Shown here: in pieces, positions 26,245 to 35,033 of the stretch
Layout: every line of letters starts with the position of its first letter
Numbering within the stretch: position 1 is the first letter of the stretch
NCBI RefSeq assembly: GCF_000513195.1
Contig: NZ_CBVI010000169.1
Coordinates: 1-43,191, forward strand
Reading direction: 5' to 3'
Length of the DNA stretch: 43,191 bases
Source: Bacteroides timonensis
GTDB taxonomy: Bacteria; Bacteroidota; Bacteroidia; Bacteroidales; Bacteroidaceae
Made by a program: the position numbers and the translations under genes
Notes under the pieces: generated by a model
Seen by the model: the letters and a program-made list of their open reading frames with translations, nothing else
Database searches by the model: none
What the model was told of the DNA's origin: nothing

Positions 26245-27279
26245 ATGAAGAATGCAATATTTATAATAGGAATGTTCATCAGCTCTATTACGGTAAAAGC
26301 TGGTGATATTTCAAACTTCGTACTGGATAATTATCTGATTCCGGTAGATCAACCGGGAAAGATAATTGGGTATATTTATCCGGCACCAGCAAATATTCGT
26401 TTGTTAAGTGATACTTCTTCACTTTTTCGGATTGATTTTAAAAAGAAGGCAATCTGCTTGAAAAAGAATAAGGCATTATCGGTTGGACAGATGAGTTATC
26501 GTTATGGCATTACTCTTTTAATTGATGGAAAAGAATGTGAATTTGAATTGCTAAAAGACGGATTTAGCAAAAATAAGGTCGTGGCTCATCGTGGTGCCTG
26601 GAGGAAAAAAGGTGTATTACAAAATTCCGTACGTTCTTTTCAAAATGCAGTGGAATTGGGTTGTCAAGGGTCTGAAATGGATGTTTGGTTAACTGCTGAT
26701 AATAAAGTAGTTCTTTCTCATGATCCACATGTGTATGGATTGGAAGTTGAAAATATCACTTCTTTGCAATTATTTCAACAAACTATCAATGAGAAAGATC
26801 CCGTACCCTCACTTCAGGAACTTTTGATGGTTGCAAGAGCACAGAATATCACTCATCCGGTTATTGAAATAAAAGATTCTCAGAAAGGATGGGAGCGTAC
26901 GTTACAGTTGACAGACTCCGTGGTGAATATTGTTCATCGTATGAAGATGCAAGGATATGTAGAGTATATTAGTTTCAATTATGAAGTCTTGAAGCGTATT
27001 CGTGAATTGGACCCTACAGCCAAAACTCTTTATTTATGGGAAGGAAAAAAACAATTGGGAGATCTGATCAAAGATCGTATTTCAGGAATTGATTATTCGT
27101 ATTATGCTTATCGGCAGGATAAAAACTTAGTAAAAAACGCCAAGAGTATGGGGTTACTTACAAATGTCTGGACAGTGAATGATGCGGAAGAATTGCTACT
27201 CTACTATCAACAAGGGGTAGATTATATCACGACTGATGAACCGGAGTTATTATTGAAAATTATAAATAGTTTAAATTGA
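26245..27279 (+). CDS. Exported glycerophosphodiester phosphodiesterase family protein
   Basis: This 344-residue protein has a signal peptide (about 1-19), an N-terminal beta-rich domain (about 20-105), and a GDPD TIM barrel. Family metal and catalytic residues are visible: HRG at 115-117, E144-x-D146, H159 in SHD, E-x-K in VIEIKDS, and a late TDEPE. The common PENT motif is LQNS here. GDPD enzymes split glycerol-phosphodiesters, including those of lipids and teichoic-type polymers. Its presence in a PUL suggests a phosphodiester in the target glycan (inference). It is the first gene after the structured element and is followed 10 bp later by a metallophosphoesterase. Confidence 0.88.
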   Translation: MKNAIFIIGMFISSITVKAGDISNFVLDNYLIPVDQPGKIIGYIYPAPANIRLLSDTSSLFRIDFKKKAICLKKNKALSVGQMSYRYGITLLIDGKECEFELLKDGFSKNKVVAHRGAWRKKGVLQNSVRSFQNAVELGCQGSEMDVWLTADNKVVLSHDPHVYGLEVENITSLQLFQQTINEKDPVPSLQELLMVARAQNITHPVIEIKDSQKGWERTLQLTDSVVNIVHRMKMQGYVEYISFNYEVLKRIRELDPTAKTLYLWEGKKQLGDLIKDRISGIDYSYYAYRQDKNLVKNAKSMGLLTNVWTVNDAEELLLYYQQGVDYITTDEPELLLKIINSLN

Positions 27280-27289
27280 TATTTATATT

Positions 27290-28276
27290 ATGTATAGAAT
27301 TTTTTTGTGTTTGATGGCAGTACTGAATTTTACTGCACTTTTTGCTCAGAAGAGCATATTGAAGTTTAATGCTGATGGTAATTTTAAGATAGTGCAATTT
27401 ACCGATACTCATTATAAAGTTGATGATCAGGCAAATTCTCAAATAGCTTTAGATCGCATGAATGAGGTTTTGGATACAGAAAAACCTGATTTTGTAATAT
27501 TTACGGGAGATGTTGTGGTATCCAATGAATCTTTCAAAGGGCTGGATATTGTTCTGGAGCCTTGCATCAAACGTAATATTCCTTATGCTGTTGTATTTGG
27601 CAATCATGATGATGAGTATGATCATACACGTCCGGAACTATATGATTATATTGCAAAGAAGAAAGGTTGTTTGATGCCGGTTCGTACTACTGAAATGGCT
27701 CCTGACTATGTGTTAACGGTAAAATCATCAAAAGATAAAAATAAGGATGCAGCAGTGTTGTATTGCATTGATTCTCATTCTTATACAAGTATAAAGTCTG
27801 TACCGGGGTATGATTGGATAAAGTTTGATCAGATTGCTTGGTATAGAGAACAAAGTCGGAAATTTACGAAACAAAATGGTGGTGAACCGATTCCTGCACT
27901 TGCATTCTTCCATATTGCTATACCTGAATATAGAGATGCCGTAATGGAAGAAAAAAACAGATTGTTTGGAGTGAGAGGAGAGGGAGTGGCTTGCCCAACC
28001 ACAAATTCTGGATTTTTCACCTCGGTTAAGGAATGTGGCGATATAATGGGGATGTTTGTCGGACATGATCACGATAATGATTATGCAGTGGCTTATAAAG
28101 AAGTATTACTGGCCTATGGACGTTACACTGGTGGGAATACAGTTTATAATGATTTGCCTTCCAATGGTGCTCGTGTGATTGTTCTGAAGGAAGGGGAGCG
28201 TAAGTTTAATACTTATATTCGTATTGCTAATGGCGAAATAGAATCTTTTGTGTCCTATCCTGATAATTTCTTTTAA
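27290..28276 (+). CDS. Exported calcineurin-like metallophosphoesterase
   Basis: This 328-residue protein has a signal peptide (about 1-20, ending FAQ) and the complete metallophosphoesterase motif set. There is D39-x-H41 in FTDTHYK, GDVV near 86, GNHDDE near 109, a histidine in FFHIA, and GHDHDND near 260. It resembles the exported Dcr2/purple-acid-phosphatase-like group common in Bacteroidetes. Following the GDPD gene by 10 bp, it could remove the phosphate left after phosphodiester cleavage, in the periplasm (inference). Length is typical. Confidence 0.9.
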   Translation: MYRIFLCLMAVLNFTALFAQKSILKFNADGNFKIVQFTDTHYKVDDQANSQIALDRMNEVLDTEKPDFVIFTGDVVVSNESFKGLDIVLEPCIKRNIPYAVVFGNHDDEYDHTRPELYDYIAKKKGCLMPVRTTEMAPDYVLTVKSSKDKNKDAAVLYCIDSHSYTSIKSVPGYDWIKFDQIAWYREQSRKFTKQNGGEPIPALAFFHIAIPEYRDAVMEEKNRLFGVRGEGVACPTTNSGFFTSVKECGDIMGMFVGHDHDNDYAVAYKEVLLAYGRYTGGNTVYNDLPSNGARVIVLKEGERKFNTYIRIANGEIESFVSYPDNFF

Positions 28277-28296
28277 TTTGATAAAACCATAAAAAT

Positions 28297-29682
28297 ATGA
28301 AGTATATATTTCTTATTCTTTTTTCTTTGTTCAGTCTGGTAAGTTTGCAGGCAGAGAATAAAGTGAGCTTAACTTTAATACCTCCGGGAAAAATCACCAA
28401 TAAGGTCGATCTGGATATCCGCGGTGGTATTGTGAACGAAAGTGCTTCACAACAGACTTATCAGGTAGCTTTGTATTGGAATAAAGAGAATAAGGATGCA
28501 CTGTTATACGAAACGGTTGTGACAATCCCTGCCGGAAAGGCCGAAACGGTGAAGGTGGTTATACCTACCAAGGACCGGGTGGGGAAGAATAAAGTGATCT
28601 TCAAAGTGGCTAATGAAGGCAAGGCCTATCGGAAGACAAAGGATATAGAAGTGATTGAATCGGACATTCGCTCTATCCAACAGATATCCGGTGCCTGGAC
28701 GGGCATCTATCACTGGAGTGAAATCGAAGGAAAACATTGGAATCAGGATATCAAGAAGATGACCGATGATCAGTGGAGAGAGTTGATCCGTTCCATGAAT
28801 AAGCTGGAAATGAATATGGTGGTTATACAGGAAGTTTTCCGTAATGAAGAATATGTAGGCAAGCATACTACCAATGTGGATAACTATGTAGGTAAAGCCT
28901 TCTATCCTTCCAAACTGTATCCCGGTCGTATGGAACTTACAGCCAAAGACCCGATTGAGGCCATCCTGACGGAAGCCGATAAACAGGGCATGAATGTACT
29001 GATGGGAGTGGGTATGTTTGCTTGGTTCGACTTTACCCCCGAATCTCTGGAATGGCACAAGCGGGTGGCTAAAGAACTGTGGGATATGTATGGTCACCAT
29101 GAATCCTTTTATGCCTTCTATGTGTCCGAAGAGAGTGGCGGTGGTCTGGATAACTGGGAACAACGCCCTGAGATGCGTAAAAAGAGAAAAGACGATATCG
29201 TGAATTTCTTCAAAGAGTTTAAGGCTTACTGTAACGGATTTGCACCGGACAAACCGATCATGTTGGCTACCAACAGTTTTGAAGTTCCCAACGGAATGGA
29301 TACGTATCCGGCACTTATGGAACATCTGGATATCTTGTGTCCATTCGGATTTGCCCGTATGCCGGATGGTGATCTGACCGGTAAGGAAGCGGCTAACATG
29401 TTGCAGAAAGTTTGTGATGAGGCTAAAGCTCATTTGTGGTTCGACCTGGAAGTATTCCTGTTCAATCCGGATAACTCCCTCTATCCCCGTCCGGTAGAAG
29501 AAATCATCCGTGACCTGAACCTGTTTGATAACTTCGAGAAGATTCTTTGCTATCAGTTCCCGGGTGTATTCAATGATCCGAAGATGTCTATCCGTGTGGG
29601 CGAAGCACGCACTATCGACTTGTTCAACGGATACATGAAATACCTGAAAGAATTGAAAGCTAAAAATAAGAAACGTAAATAA
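28297..29682 (+). CDS. Exported DUF4434-like protein with N-terminal Ig-like domain, putative glycoside hydrolase (paralogue 3)
   Basis: This 461-residue protein has a signal peptide (about 1-19), an Ig-like beta domain (about 22-122, with VKVVIPTKDRVGKNKVIF), then a DUF4434-type barrel from about 130. The two acids are kept: AFYVSEES with E279 at the GWYxxxE position, and WFDLEVF with E385. It is the most divergent copy. GWY is AFY, the SPY/APY motif becomes ATNSF, and the QD motif is replaced by CPFGF. From roughly the end of the signal peptide onward the DNA looks richer in G+C than the genes before it. Confidence 0.78.
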   Translation: MKYIFLILFSLFSLVSLQAENKVSLTLIPPGKITNKVDLDIRGGIVNESASQQTYQVALYWNKENKDALLYETVVTIPAGKAETVKVVIPTKDRVGKNKVIFKVANEGKAYRKTKDIEVIESDIRSIQQISGAWTGIYHWSEIEGKHWNQDIKKMTDDQWRELIRSMNKLEMNMVVIQEVFRNEEYVGKHTTNVDNYVGKAFYPSKLYPGRMELTAKDPIEAILTEADKQGMNVLMGVGMFAWFDFTPESLEWHKRVAKELWDMYGHHESFYAFYVSEESGGGLDNWEQRPEMRKKRKDDIVNFFKEFKAYCNGFAPDKPIMLATNSFEVPNGMDTYPALMEHLDILCPFGFARMPDGDLTGKEAANMLQKVCDEAKAHLWFDLEVFLFNPDNSLYPRPVEEIIRDLNLFDNFEKILCYQFPGVFNDPKMSIRVGEARTIDLFNGYMKYLKELKAKNKKRK

Positions 29683-29687
29683 GGAAA

Positions 29688-30794
29688 ATGATGAAACGTT
29701 ATTGTCTATATCTGTTTATCCTGATAGGGATAAGTTGTTCTGCGGAACTGAAAGCTCAAAGAAACGGAACTGTTTACAAGGGGAATGATCCTGCCGTGCG
29801 GTATACCGGCAGAACGTTGGTTTCCCCCGATGGTTCGGTAGCTTTCGACTGGGTAGGCACTTATCTGGAAACCCGTTTTACTGGTGGAAAGCTGTCAGTG
29901 AAAGTTTCTGAAACAGGAACGAGTTATTATAATGTATTTGTTGATGGCAAACTGCATAAAGTCGTGAAAGTATGCGGAACGGATACATTGATCCATTTGG
30001 TATCGGGCATAGACAAGCGCATTCATAGTTTGAAGATACAGAAACGTTCCGAAGGCGAATTCGGCAAGACAACTGTTCATCAGTTTGTCTTGTCCGGTTC
30101 GGGACGCCTGGCGGAAGAGCCGGCAGTACGCACACGGCATATCGAGTTTATTGGAAACTCACTCACCTGCGGATATGGCACAGACGGGAAACATCGCGAT
30201 GAACCTTTCCTGGTGGAGACGGAAAATTGTAATCTCACATTTGCCTCTATGATAGCCCGTTACTATGATGCGGACTATACACTGATTGCCCATTCCGGTA
30301 GAGGAGCCGCTCGCAATTATGGCGATTCGGTACGCGTGTCGAAGGTTACGATGAAAGACCGGATGTTGAATACCTTTGACGAAGATCTTACTCATAAATG
30401 GAATTTTAAGGGATATCGTCCGGATCTGGTAGTTATCAATTTAGGTTCCAATGATTTCTCAACGGAGCCCCATCCTTACAAAAGCGAGTTCACCAAAGCA
30501 TACAAACAGATCCTTGCACAACTGCGTGAGCATTATGGAGATATTCCCATATTGTGCATTTACCCTGTAGCTATGCAAGCTCCTGTATTCAGTTATTATG
30601 AAGCGATAATAAACGAAGTGAATGATCCGAAAGTCTTTCTACTGAAATTGGATAAGAATCTCTATAACCGGACTACCGACCTGGGGGCTGCATGGCATCC
30701 CAGATATTCGGGACATAAGAAAATGGCGATGTGGATGATTCCTTATATCTCTACGATTATGGGCTGGGATCTGACGGATAGAGTGATTGAGTAA
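29688..30794 (+). CDS. CE2-like SGNH/GDSL carbohydrate esterase
   Basis: This 368-residue exported protein has a signal peptide (about 1-23), a jelly-roll N-terminal domain (about 30-145), and an SGNH hydrolase domain. This is the architecture of carbohydrate esterase family 2 and related deacetylases. Active-site blocks seen are IGNSLTCGYG with the serine near residue 158, a mid-domain HSGRGAARNYGD, NLGSNDFS (the GxND block), and WHPRYSGHKKMA with the catalytic histidine. The residue usually acidic before WHP is alanine, as tolerated in CE2 dyad enzymes. It would remove an acyl ester from the glycan. Start could be 29688 or 29691. Confidence 0.87.
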   Translation: MMKRYCLYLFILIGISCSAELKAQRNGTVYKGNDPAVRYTGRTLVSPDGSVAFDWVGTYLETRFTGGKLSVKVSETGTSYYNVFVDGKLHKVVKVCGTDTLIHLVSGIDKRIHSLKIQKRSEGEFGKTTVHQFVLSGSGRLAEEPAVRTRHIEFIGNSLTCGYGTDGKHRDEPFLVETENCNLTFASMIARYYDADYTLIAHSGRGAARNYGDSVRVSKVTMKDRMLNTFDEDLTHKWNFKGYRPDLVVINLGSNDFSTEPHPYKSEFTKAYKQILAQLREHYGDIPILCIYPVAMQAPVFSYYEAIINEVNDPKVFLLKLDKNLYNRTTDLGAAWHPRYSGHKKMAMWMIPYISTIMGWDLTDRVIE

Positions 30795-30812
30795 ACCTGA
30801 AAAAGACAAGAG

Positions 30813-31880
30813 ATGCGAAGACGTGACTTTATAAAATACCTGGGATTAGGGGGCGTTGCCATGTTAGCCATGCCTCAATCTATACGTGCAGCCTCTTCGG
30901 CTGTTGCAGTGCCATCTTCATGCAAAAAGCTGAAACCCATTTCCGGTTCCTGGTTTGAGTTCCGGCATTCGGCTTCGGAAGGGGGAAACTGGAATAAGGC
31001 ATTGACGCATTTTACTGCCGACCAGTGGCGGCGGAAGATTTTTGAAATGCATGAGATTGGAATGGAGTATCTGGTTATGATGGGTGTAGCCCTGGATGGA
31101 AAACCGTTCTATCCTTCACAGATAGCTCCTCAAATCCCGATGGGATGTGAAGATCCTTTGGAGGCGGTACTTGCTGCTGCCGATGAATGTGGCATCAAGT
31201 TCTTTGTGAGCAATGATTTCTGGGGAGAGTTGGATGCTTATACCATGATGATAGACAAAGGCGTGCAGAAGTTACGTTTTCGTTCTATGGAAGAGGTGGC
31301 TCAAAAATACTCCCATCACGAAAGTTTCTACGGGTGGTATTTCCCGAACGAAGCCCAGTTGCAACCCTATTTCATTGATGAGTGCGTGAAGTACGTCAAT
31401 GATTGTGCGGACTTTGCCCAAAGGTTAACTCCGAACTGTGTCAATCTGATAGCCCCGTACTTCATTAAAGAAGCACGTTTCGATGATTATTTTGTCCGCC
31501 AGTTAGAGAAAATGAATATTGATATCATTGCCTACCAGGATGGAGTTGGAGTGAACCATACCGCATTGGAAGATTCCGCCAGATTCTATGAAATCTTGTA
31601 CAAGGCTCATGAGAAAGCTTCCAGAGCAAGACTATGGGCTGACATGGAACTGTTCTATTTTGAAGATGGGGACGGAGGCAATTTGTTGCCTGCCGACTTC
31701 GACAAACGCATTATCAGGCAGATGGAGAATATCTCTCCGTTTGTAGATAAGATTCTCTGCTATCAGTATATCGGTATCATGAATAAACCCGGTACTGATA
31801 TTATTGCCGGACATCCGGATTCCCTGCGTCTGTATGAACAATACAGTGCGTGGTACAACCAGTATAAAAACAAGAAATGA
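30813..31880 (+). CDS. Exported DUF4434-like TIM-barrel protein, putative glycoside hydrolase (paralogue 4)
   Basis: This 355-residue protein starts with a twin-arginine-type leader (MRRRDFIKYLGLGGVAML) and is otherwise one DUF4434-type barrel. Shared motifs are GWYFPNE with E180, LIAPYF near 212, AYQDGVG with Q242-D243, and LWADMELF with E279. It is closest to the barrel of the gene at 41012 (shared SFY/AFYGWY, IIAYQD, YPSQI). Its stop overlaps the next start (ATGA), coupling it to the second ADP-ribosylglycohydrolase. The pairing of a Tat-type DUF4434 with an ADP-ribosylglycohydrolase repeats the layout at 12805-16846. Activity is unknown. Confidence 0.8.
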   Translation: MRRRDFIKYLGLGGVAMLAMPQSIRAASSAVAVPSSCKKLKPISGSWFEFRHSASEGGNWNKALTHFTADQWRRKIFEMHEIGMEYLVMMGVALDGKPFYPSQIAPQIPMGCEDPLEAVLAAADECGIKFFVSNDFWGELDAYTMMIDKGVQKLRFRSMEEVAQKYSHHESFYGWYFPNEAQLQPYFIDECVKYVNDCADFAQRLTPNCVNLIAPYFIKEARFDDYFVRQLEKMNIDIIAYQDGVGVNHTALEDSARFYEILYKAHEKASRARLWADMELFYFEDGDGGNLLPADFDKRIIRQMENISPFVDKILCYQYIGIMNKPGTDIIAGHPDSLRLYEQYSAWYNQYKNKK

Positions 31881-33400
31881 GTATGTTGAAAAGAAATAGA
31901 TTATGGCTCCTGATGGCTTTCTTCTTTATAGCCGATCTGGCTGCCGCCGTTCATAAAGGAAATAAAGAAGTGGTTCTGTCCGAGCAGAGCCTGCGTGATA
32001 AAGTGAAAGGTGCCTGGGCGGGTCAGACCTTGGGATGCAGTTACGGGGGACCTACTGAGTTTAAATTCCTGGGAACTATCATTCAGGATTATATTCCCAT
32101 TCCCTGGGATAAGCATACGGTCAAGAATTGGTATGATACCTTTCCCGGTTTGTATGATGATGTTTATGTGGATCTGACTTTTGTGGAAGTCTTCGAAAGA
32201 TGCGGGCTGGATGCTCCGGTTGATTCTTTTGCGATGGCTTTTGGGCGGACAGAATATCCGTTGTGGCATGCCAACCAGGTAGCCCGCTACAATCTGTTGC
32301 AGGGAATGAAAGCACCCCAGAGTGGTTACTGGAAGAATAACCCTCATGCACATTGCATCGACTTCCAGATTGAAGCGGATTTTGCCGGGATTATGTCACC
32401 GGGAATGCCTAATCAGGCCGCTGAAATCTGCGATAGGGTGGGGCATATCATGTCCTATGGTGAAGGATGGTATGGCGGAGTTTATGTGGCAGCCATGTAC
32501 TCTCTGGCTTATGTCAGCAATGATATAGAATATATTGTAAAAGAAGCGTTGAAGGTGATACCGGAAGAAAGCGATTTCCACAAATGTATGTCGGACGTAA
32601 TTCGCTGGCACAGGAAATATCCGAAAGACTGGAAACGAACCTGGTTCGAGTTGCAGAACAAGTGGAGCGAAGAAATCAGTTGTCCCGAAGGCATTCATAA
32701 TTCCTTTAATATCGGTACGAAGATAAACGGTGCCTATATACTCCTGGGCTTGCTTTACGGACAGGGGGATTTCACAAAGACCATAGATATCGCCACGCGT
32801 GCCGGTCAGGACTCTGATTGTAATCCGGCTTCAGCCGCAGGCATCCTGGGAACCATGATAGGATACAGCAACATCCCCGAATCCTGGAAAGAAGCTTTGT
32901 ATGAAGTAGAAGACATACCTTTCTCTAATACGGATATCAGTCTGAATAAAGCCTATGACATGACGTACAGACATGCCAGCGAGATGTTGCAAAAACATGG
33001 AAACGGGAAGGTAGGAACAGACTTCATAATCAGACGGGAGAACATCAGCCCTGTTGCTTTGGAAGTAGCTTTTGAGAATCTGAAAGTGAGCGATAAACTT
33101 ACAATAGAGAAATCCATAGATGATGTAAATCCCTTCTCTTTCGAAGGAACCGGACTGGTTGTAAAAGGATATGTGGCAGGTGGGCTTCCGGCGGACTATA
33201 CGGCGGAGATGGATGTATATATCGATGGACAGTTCTATGAAACAACCGCCTTGCCCCAATATATCAATCACCGGAAGTGTGAATTGTTCTTCTGCTATGA
33301 CCGTCCTGTAGGGAAGCACACTGTAACTTTTAAATGGAAAAATCCCGTATCGAACGGGAAAATATGGATAACCGAAGTAATAATCTATACAACGAAATAA
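31877..33400 (+). CDS. Exported ADP-ribosylglycohydrolase-fold protein (copy 2)
   Basis: This 507-residue paralogue of the protein at 15326 is similar along its full length, but it has an ordinary signal peptide (ending AAAVH) rather than a lipobox. The same landmarks occur: VKGAWAGQTLGCSYGGP, LYDDVYVDLTF, and AGQDSDCNPASAAGILG. The same substitutions of usual metal-site threonines (Y and C) are present. A C-terminal beta-sandwich-like region (about 375-507) is shared too. Starts at 31877 (ATGA overlap with the upstream gene) or 31883 are possible. Probably periplasmic, while copy 1 is membrane-anchored, so the two may act at different steps. Confidence 0.85.
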   Translation: MSMLKRNRLWLLMAFFFIADLAAAVHKGNKEVVLSEQSLRDKVKGAWAGQTLGCSYGGPTEFKFLGTIIQDYIPIPWDKHTVKNWYDTFPGLYDDVYVDLTFVEVFERCGLDAPVDSFAMAFGRTEYPLWHANQVARYNLLQGMKAPQSGYWKNNPHAHCIDFQIEADFAGIMSPGMPNQAAEICDRVGHIMSYGEGWYGGVYVAAMYSLAYVSNDIEYIVKEALKVIPEESDFHKCMSDVIRWHRKYPKDWKRTWFELQNKWSEEISCPEGIHNSFNIGTKINGAYILLGLLYGQGDFTKTIDIATRAGQDSDCNPASAAGILGTMIGYSNIPESWKEALYEVEDIPFSNTDISLNKAYDMTYRHASEMLQKHGNGKVGTDFIIRRENISPVALEVAFENLKVSDKLTIEKSIDDVNPFSFEGTGLVVKGYVAGGLPADYTAEMDVYIDGQFYETTALPQYINHRKCELFFCYDRPVGKHTVTFKWKNPVSNGKIWITEVIIYTTK

Positions 33401-33402
33401 AT

Positions 33403-35013
33403 ATGAAAAATATACTATCCCTAATCAGTATTTCTTCTCTGCTGCTTGTGTTGGCGGCTTGCGGTAGTAAGCAGGCCCCCACAGCAGAGGAGATAGTAGC
33501 AAAAGCACGTGCGGTAAAGACTTTGAATGCTTACGACGAGATGAGCTGTGTGGTGTACGAAATGAAGGGACTTCCCGAGTCACCGCAAACCTCGATAGAC
33601 CGTTTTATCAGCGATGACTGTGTGGAGGGAACGGGAAGCTTCGAGCTTAAATACTCTTTCTCCGGCAATGCGTCCGGAACCGAATCCGTATATATCCAGC
33701 AGAGTGGGGGAGACTATCGCAGTGATTTGTCTTTCCATCCGTTGGGACTTTCCATCTGGGTGAAAGGTAATAAGAATAATAAAGGTACATTCCGTTTCAT
33801 GCTTATTCAGGATGTGGATCAGTTTACGCAGGATGCGCTTCATGACAAAGAACGCTGGCAGTTCTTCGAGTATGTGGATAAGGATATACTGACCAAGGAA
33901 GAATGGACACGTGTAGTGATGCCTTATGAGGCCTTTACTTTTGCCAAAGGGCGTGATCTGGGCGAAAACAAACTGGTTCTGAACCGTCTTGAAGGTTATC
34001 GTCTTGAAATCACGAACGATGATAACAGCGCGTGTACAGGTGAGTTTTGCATCGACAATCTGGAGCAACTGACCTCTTATACTCCTGAATTCAAGGGAAC
34101 TCCCAAGTTCTCCAGTGTTTTCATTCAGCTGAATGGCGTCTATAAAGAGACAAACTGGGATGAAGAATTCAAAGCAAGCCGTGAAGTGGGCATTGACACT
34201 TGGATTATCCAGTATGCCGAAGGTTTCAATGACCGCACGGAAGAAAAATCTTCTTTCTATTCGCCGACAAATCTGCCGTGGGTGACCAAGCAATATGATA
34301 TCATGAACCGAATGTTCGATGCTGCCGAGCGTAACGGGATGAAGCTGATTGTCGGACTATATCCCGGTGATTACAGCAAGGAAGATACTACAAAACCGGA
34401 ACAATATGAATTTCTGGTGGAGCGTAATAAACAAGTATTCGATGAACTGTTTGCCCTTTGGGGGAATCATCCCAGCCTGGCGGGATGGTACATAACCGAA
34501 GAATTTCATGACGGTTCGTATCCGGTAGGCTGGCAGCAGGAACCTGCCTTGTCTATGCTGGCTAATTATTTGCAGACAGTGGCGGCTTATGTGAAGTCGA
34601 AGTCTCCGAAAGAAGTCTGCATAGCTCCTGCTTTGTGGAGGGGAATGCCCGCTGACCTCTGCGGAAAATGGTTTGGTAAGATATTTGCCCAGACTCCCGA
34701 TATAGATGTACTTTATCTTCAGGATATAGGCGGACGTTGTCTGGTAGATTTTGATGTGGACCTGCCCAACTGGTTTGCTGAAATAAAGAAGGCTTGTGAT
34801 GCAAACGGAGTCATCTTCGGAGTAGACATTGAGTCGTTCAAGGAGTGCTGGTGCCCGCGCATCACCATGAGAACCAAACCCTGGGTGGAGTTGGAAGAGC
34901 AATTAAGAGTGGCCGGCATGTTTACCGATCATATCACGAATTTCAGTTGGGCCACCTTCAAACCGGGAACAGATACCTATGAAGGGTATAAGAAATATCT
35001 TGAAAGAAACTAA
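33403..35013 (+). CDS. DUF4434-like lipoprotein with N-terminal beta-sandwich, putative glycoside hydrolase (paralogue 5)
   Basis: This 536-residue lipoprotein (signal ending VLAACGS) is a close paralogue of the protein at 24423 over both its beta-sandwich (about 35-225) and its barrel (about 232-536). Barrel motifs are GWYITEEF with E367, IAPALWRGMP near 407, LQD with Q440-D441, and VDIESF with E477. The open frame extends upstream to 33334 inside the preceding gene, but the ATG at 33403 gives a proper lipoprotein signal. It ends the block that mirrors the first half of the PUL and is followed by the GAAAC/GTTTC repeat region. Confidence 0.82.
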   Translation: MKNILSLISISSLLLVLAACGSKQAPTAEEIVAKARAVKTLNAYDEMSCVVYEMKGLPESPQTSIDRFISDDCVEGTGSFELKYSFSGNASGTESVYIQQSGGDYRSDLSFHPLGLSIWVKGNKNNKGTFRFMLIQDVDQFTQDALHDKERWQFFEYVDKDILTKEEWTRVVMPYEAFTFAKGRDLGENKLVLNRLEGYRLEITNDDNSACTGEFCIDNLEQLTSYTPEFKGTPKFSSVFIQLNGVYKETNWDEEFKASREVGIDTWIIQYAEGFNDRTEEKSSFYSPTNLPWVTKQYDIMNRMFDAAERNGMKLIVGLYPGDYSKEDTTKPEQYEFLVERNKQVFDELFALWGNHPSLAGWYITEEFHDGSYPVGWQQEPALSMLANYLQTVAAYVKSKSPKEVCIAPALWRGMPADLCGKWFGKIFAQTPDIDVLYLQDIGGRCLVDFDVDLPNWFAEIKKACDANGVIFGVDIESFKECWCPRITMRTKPWVELEEQLRVAGMFTDHITNFSWATFKPGTDTYEGYKKYLERN

Positions 35014-35033
35014 GCAATCATACTAAAAGCAAA

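Noticed and set aside
28504..29433. 309-codon open frame on the minus strand
   Set aside because: It lies entirely antisense to the DUF4434-like gene at 28297, has a histidine- and phenylalanine-rich composition typical of antisense frames, and shows no recognisable domain or signal.
33334..33402. Upstream extension of the DUF4434 lipoprotein gene
   Set aside because: It overlaps the end of the preceding gene and would bury the lipoprotein signal that starts at the ATG at 33403.
33580..34293. 237-codon open frame on the minus strand
   Set aside because: It is antisense to the clear DUF4434 lipoprotein gene at 33403 and has no domain or conserved motif.
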